Under the pieces are notes generated by a model. That model was not told where the DNA came from, ran no database searches, and saw only the letters and a list, made by a program, of their open reading frames with translations. This document shows, one piece after another, positions 7,092 to 7,217 of a stretch of 7,217 nucleotides of DNA. The stretch is from DATLAN01 sp035527455 (GTDB taxonomy: Bacteria; Planctomycetota; Planctomycetia; Pirellulales; Thermoguttaceae): NCBI GenBank assembly GCA_035527455.1, contig DATLAN010000016.1, forward strand, positions 1-7,217, given 5' to 3'. Both the position numbers and the translations under genes were made by a program. Numbering within the stretch: position 1 is the first letter of the stretch; each line of letters opens with the position of its first letter.

Positions 7092-7124
7092 AGAAACGGG
7101 CTTTCTCCAGGCTCCCCCTTGGTA

Positions 7125-7130
7125 AACATA
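7125..7130 (-). promoter_or_regulatory. Candidate extended -10 element for the AmmeMemoRadiSam gene
   Basis: The minus strand has TGCTATGTT, that is TATGTT (4 of 6 to TATAAT) preceded by a TGn extension, about 50 nt before the start codon. The hexamer 17 nt upstream, TTTCCG, matches TTGACA poorly (3 of 6). It is the best promoter-like sequence I see here, but weak and unproven. Confidence 0.25.
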
Positions 7131-7157
7131 GCAGTATCACCCGCCGACGGAAATCAC

Positions 7158-7187
7158 ACCGGAGGGTTGTTTTCCGGTTGGTCCGGA
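7158..7187. repeat. CCGG-centred inverted repeats upstream of the AmmeMemoRadiSam gene
   Basis: ACCGGA at 7158-7163 and TCCGGT at 7173-7178 are perfect 6-bp inverted partners across a 9-nt loop. A third self-palindromic box, TCCGGA, follows at 7182-7187. They lie roughly 80-110 bp before the start codon, upstream of the candidate -10. They could be an operator or a small hairpin, but short CCGG boxes are frequent by chance in GC-rich DNA. Confidence 0.3.
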
Positions 7188-7194
7188 TTATTCA

Positions 7195-7217
7195 TAGGCT
7201 TGTAGCTACGTTCGCCA
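7195..7217. repeat. Possible dispersed repeat cut by the right window edge
   Basis: The last bases contain the 8-bp palindrome GTAGCTAC (7202-7209) followed by GTTCGCCA. From memory, strings of this form recur between genes in planctomycete genomes; only one copy is visible here, so this window cannot confirm it. It starts with GTAG, as the palindromes at 3770-3877 do, but the rest differs. Confidence 0.25.

Noticed and set aside
3972..7205. 1077-codon plus-strand open frame covering the whole AmmeMemoRadiSam gene
   Set aside because: It is antisense to a gene with clear domain motifs. Its translation is Arg/Gly/His/Gln-rich without recognisable domains, as expected where GC-rich third positions leave the opposite strand free of stops.

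Overview
The window is high-GC bacterial DNA that looks planctomycete (Pirellulales-like). This rests on protein style: a very large pilus/secretion-type protein with an N-L-N-T motif, a Tat-exported carbohydrate-esterase-like protein, and clustered extragenic palindromes. There is no rRNA or other marker gene, so the placement is inference. No RNA genes, transposase, CRISPR array or phage genes were seen.

Layout. (1) Positions 1-2334, plus strand: the C-terminal 777 codons of a large gene whose start lies left of the window. It resembles planctomycete/verrucomicrobial proteins related to PilX, GspK or Verru_Chthon cassette protein A. (2) Positions 2324-3721, minus strand: a 465-aa protein with a clear twin-arginine signal peptide and a divergent NodB/polysaccharide-deacetylase-like core. 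Its stop overlaps the end of gene 1 tail to tail by 11 bp. (3) Positions 3722-3881: a 160-bp gap filled with extragenic palindromes, namely three full 23-bp copies (one inverted relative to the other two) and one half copy. Each full copy folds into a hairpin with a CTTG/CAAG loop. (4) Positions 3882-7076, minus strand: a 1064-aa fusion of the whole AmmeMemoRadiSam system in one polypeptide, in the order radical SAM enzyme (AmrS), AMMECR1 domain (AmrA), a region that looks like a second degenerate AMMECR1 domain, and Memo domain (AmrB). (5) Positions 7077-7217: the upstream region of that gene, with a good ribosome binding site, a weak promoter candidate and CCGG-centred inverted repeats. A possible further dispersed repeat is cut by the window edge.

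How the genes relate. Genes 2 and 3 run in the same direction but are separated by the palindrome cluster, so co-transcription is uncertain. Gene 1 converges on gene 2 with no room for a terminator between them. Nothing in the sequence ties the pilus-type protein to the AmmeMemoRadiSam protein functionally. The main point of interest is the fused AmmeMemoRadiSam protein: the usual three partners are welded together with an extra domain. The biochemical role of that system is, to my knowledge, still not settled.
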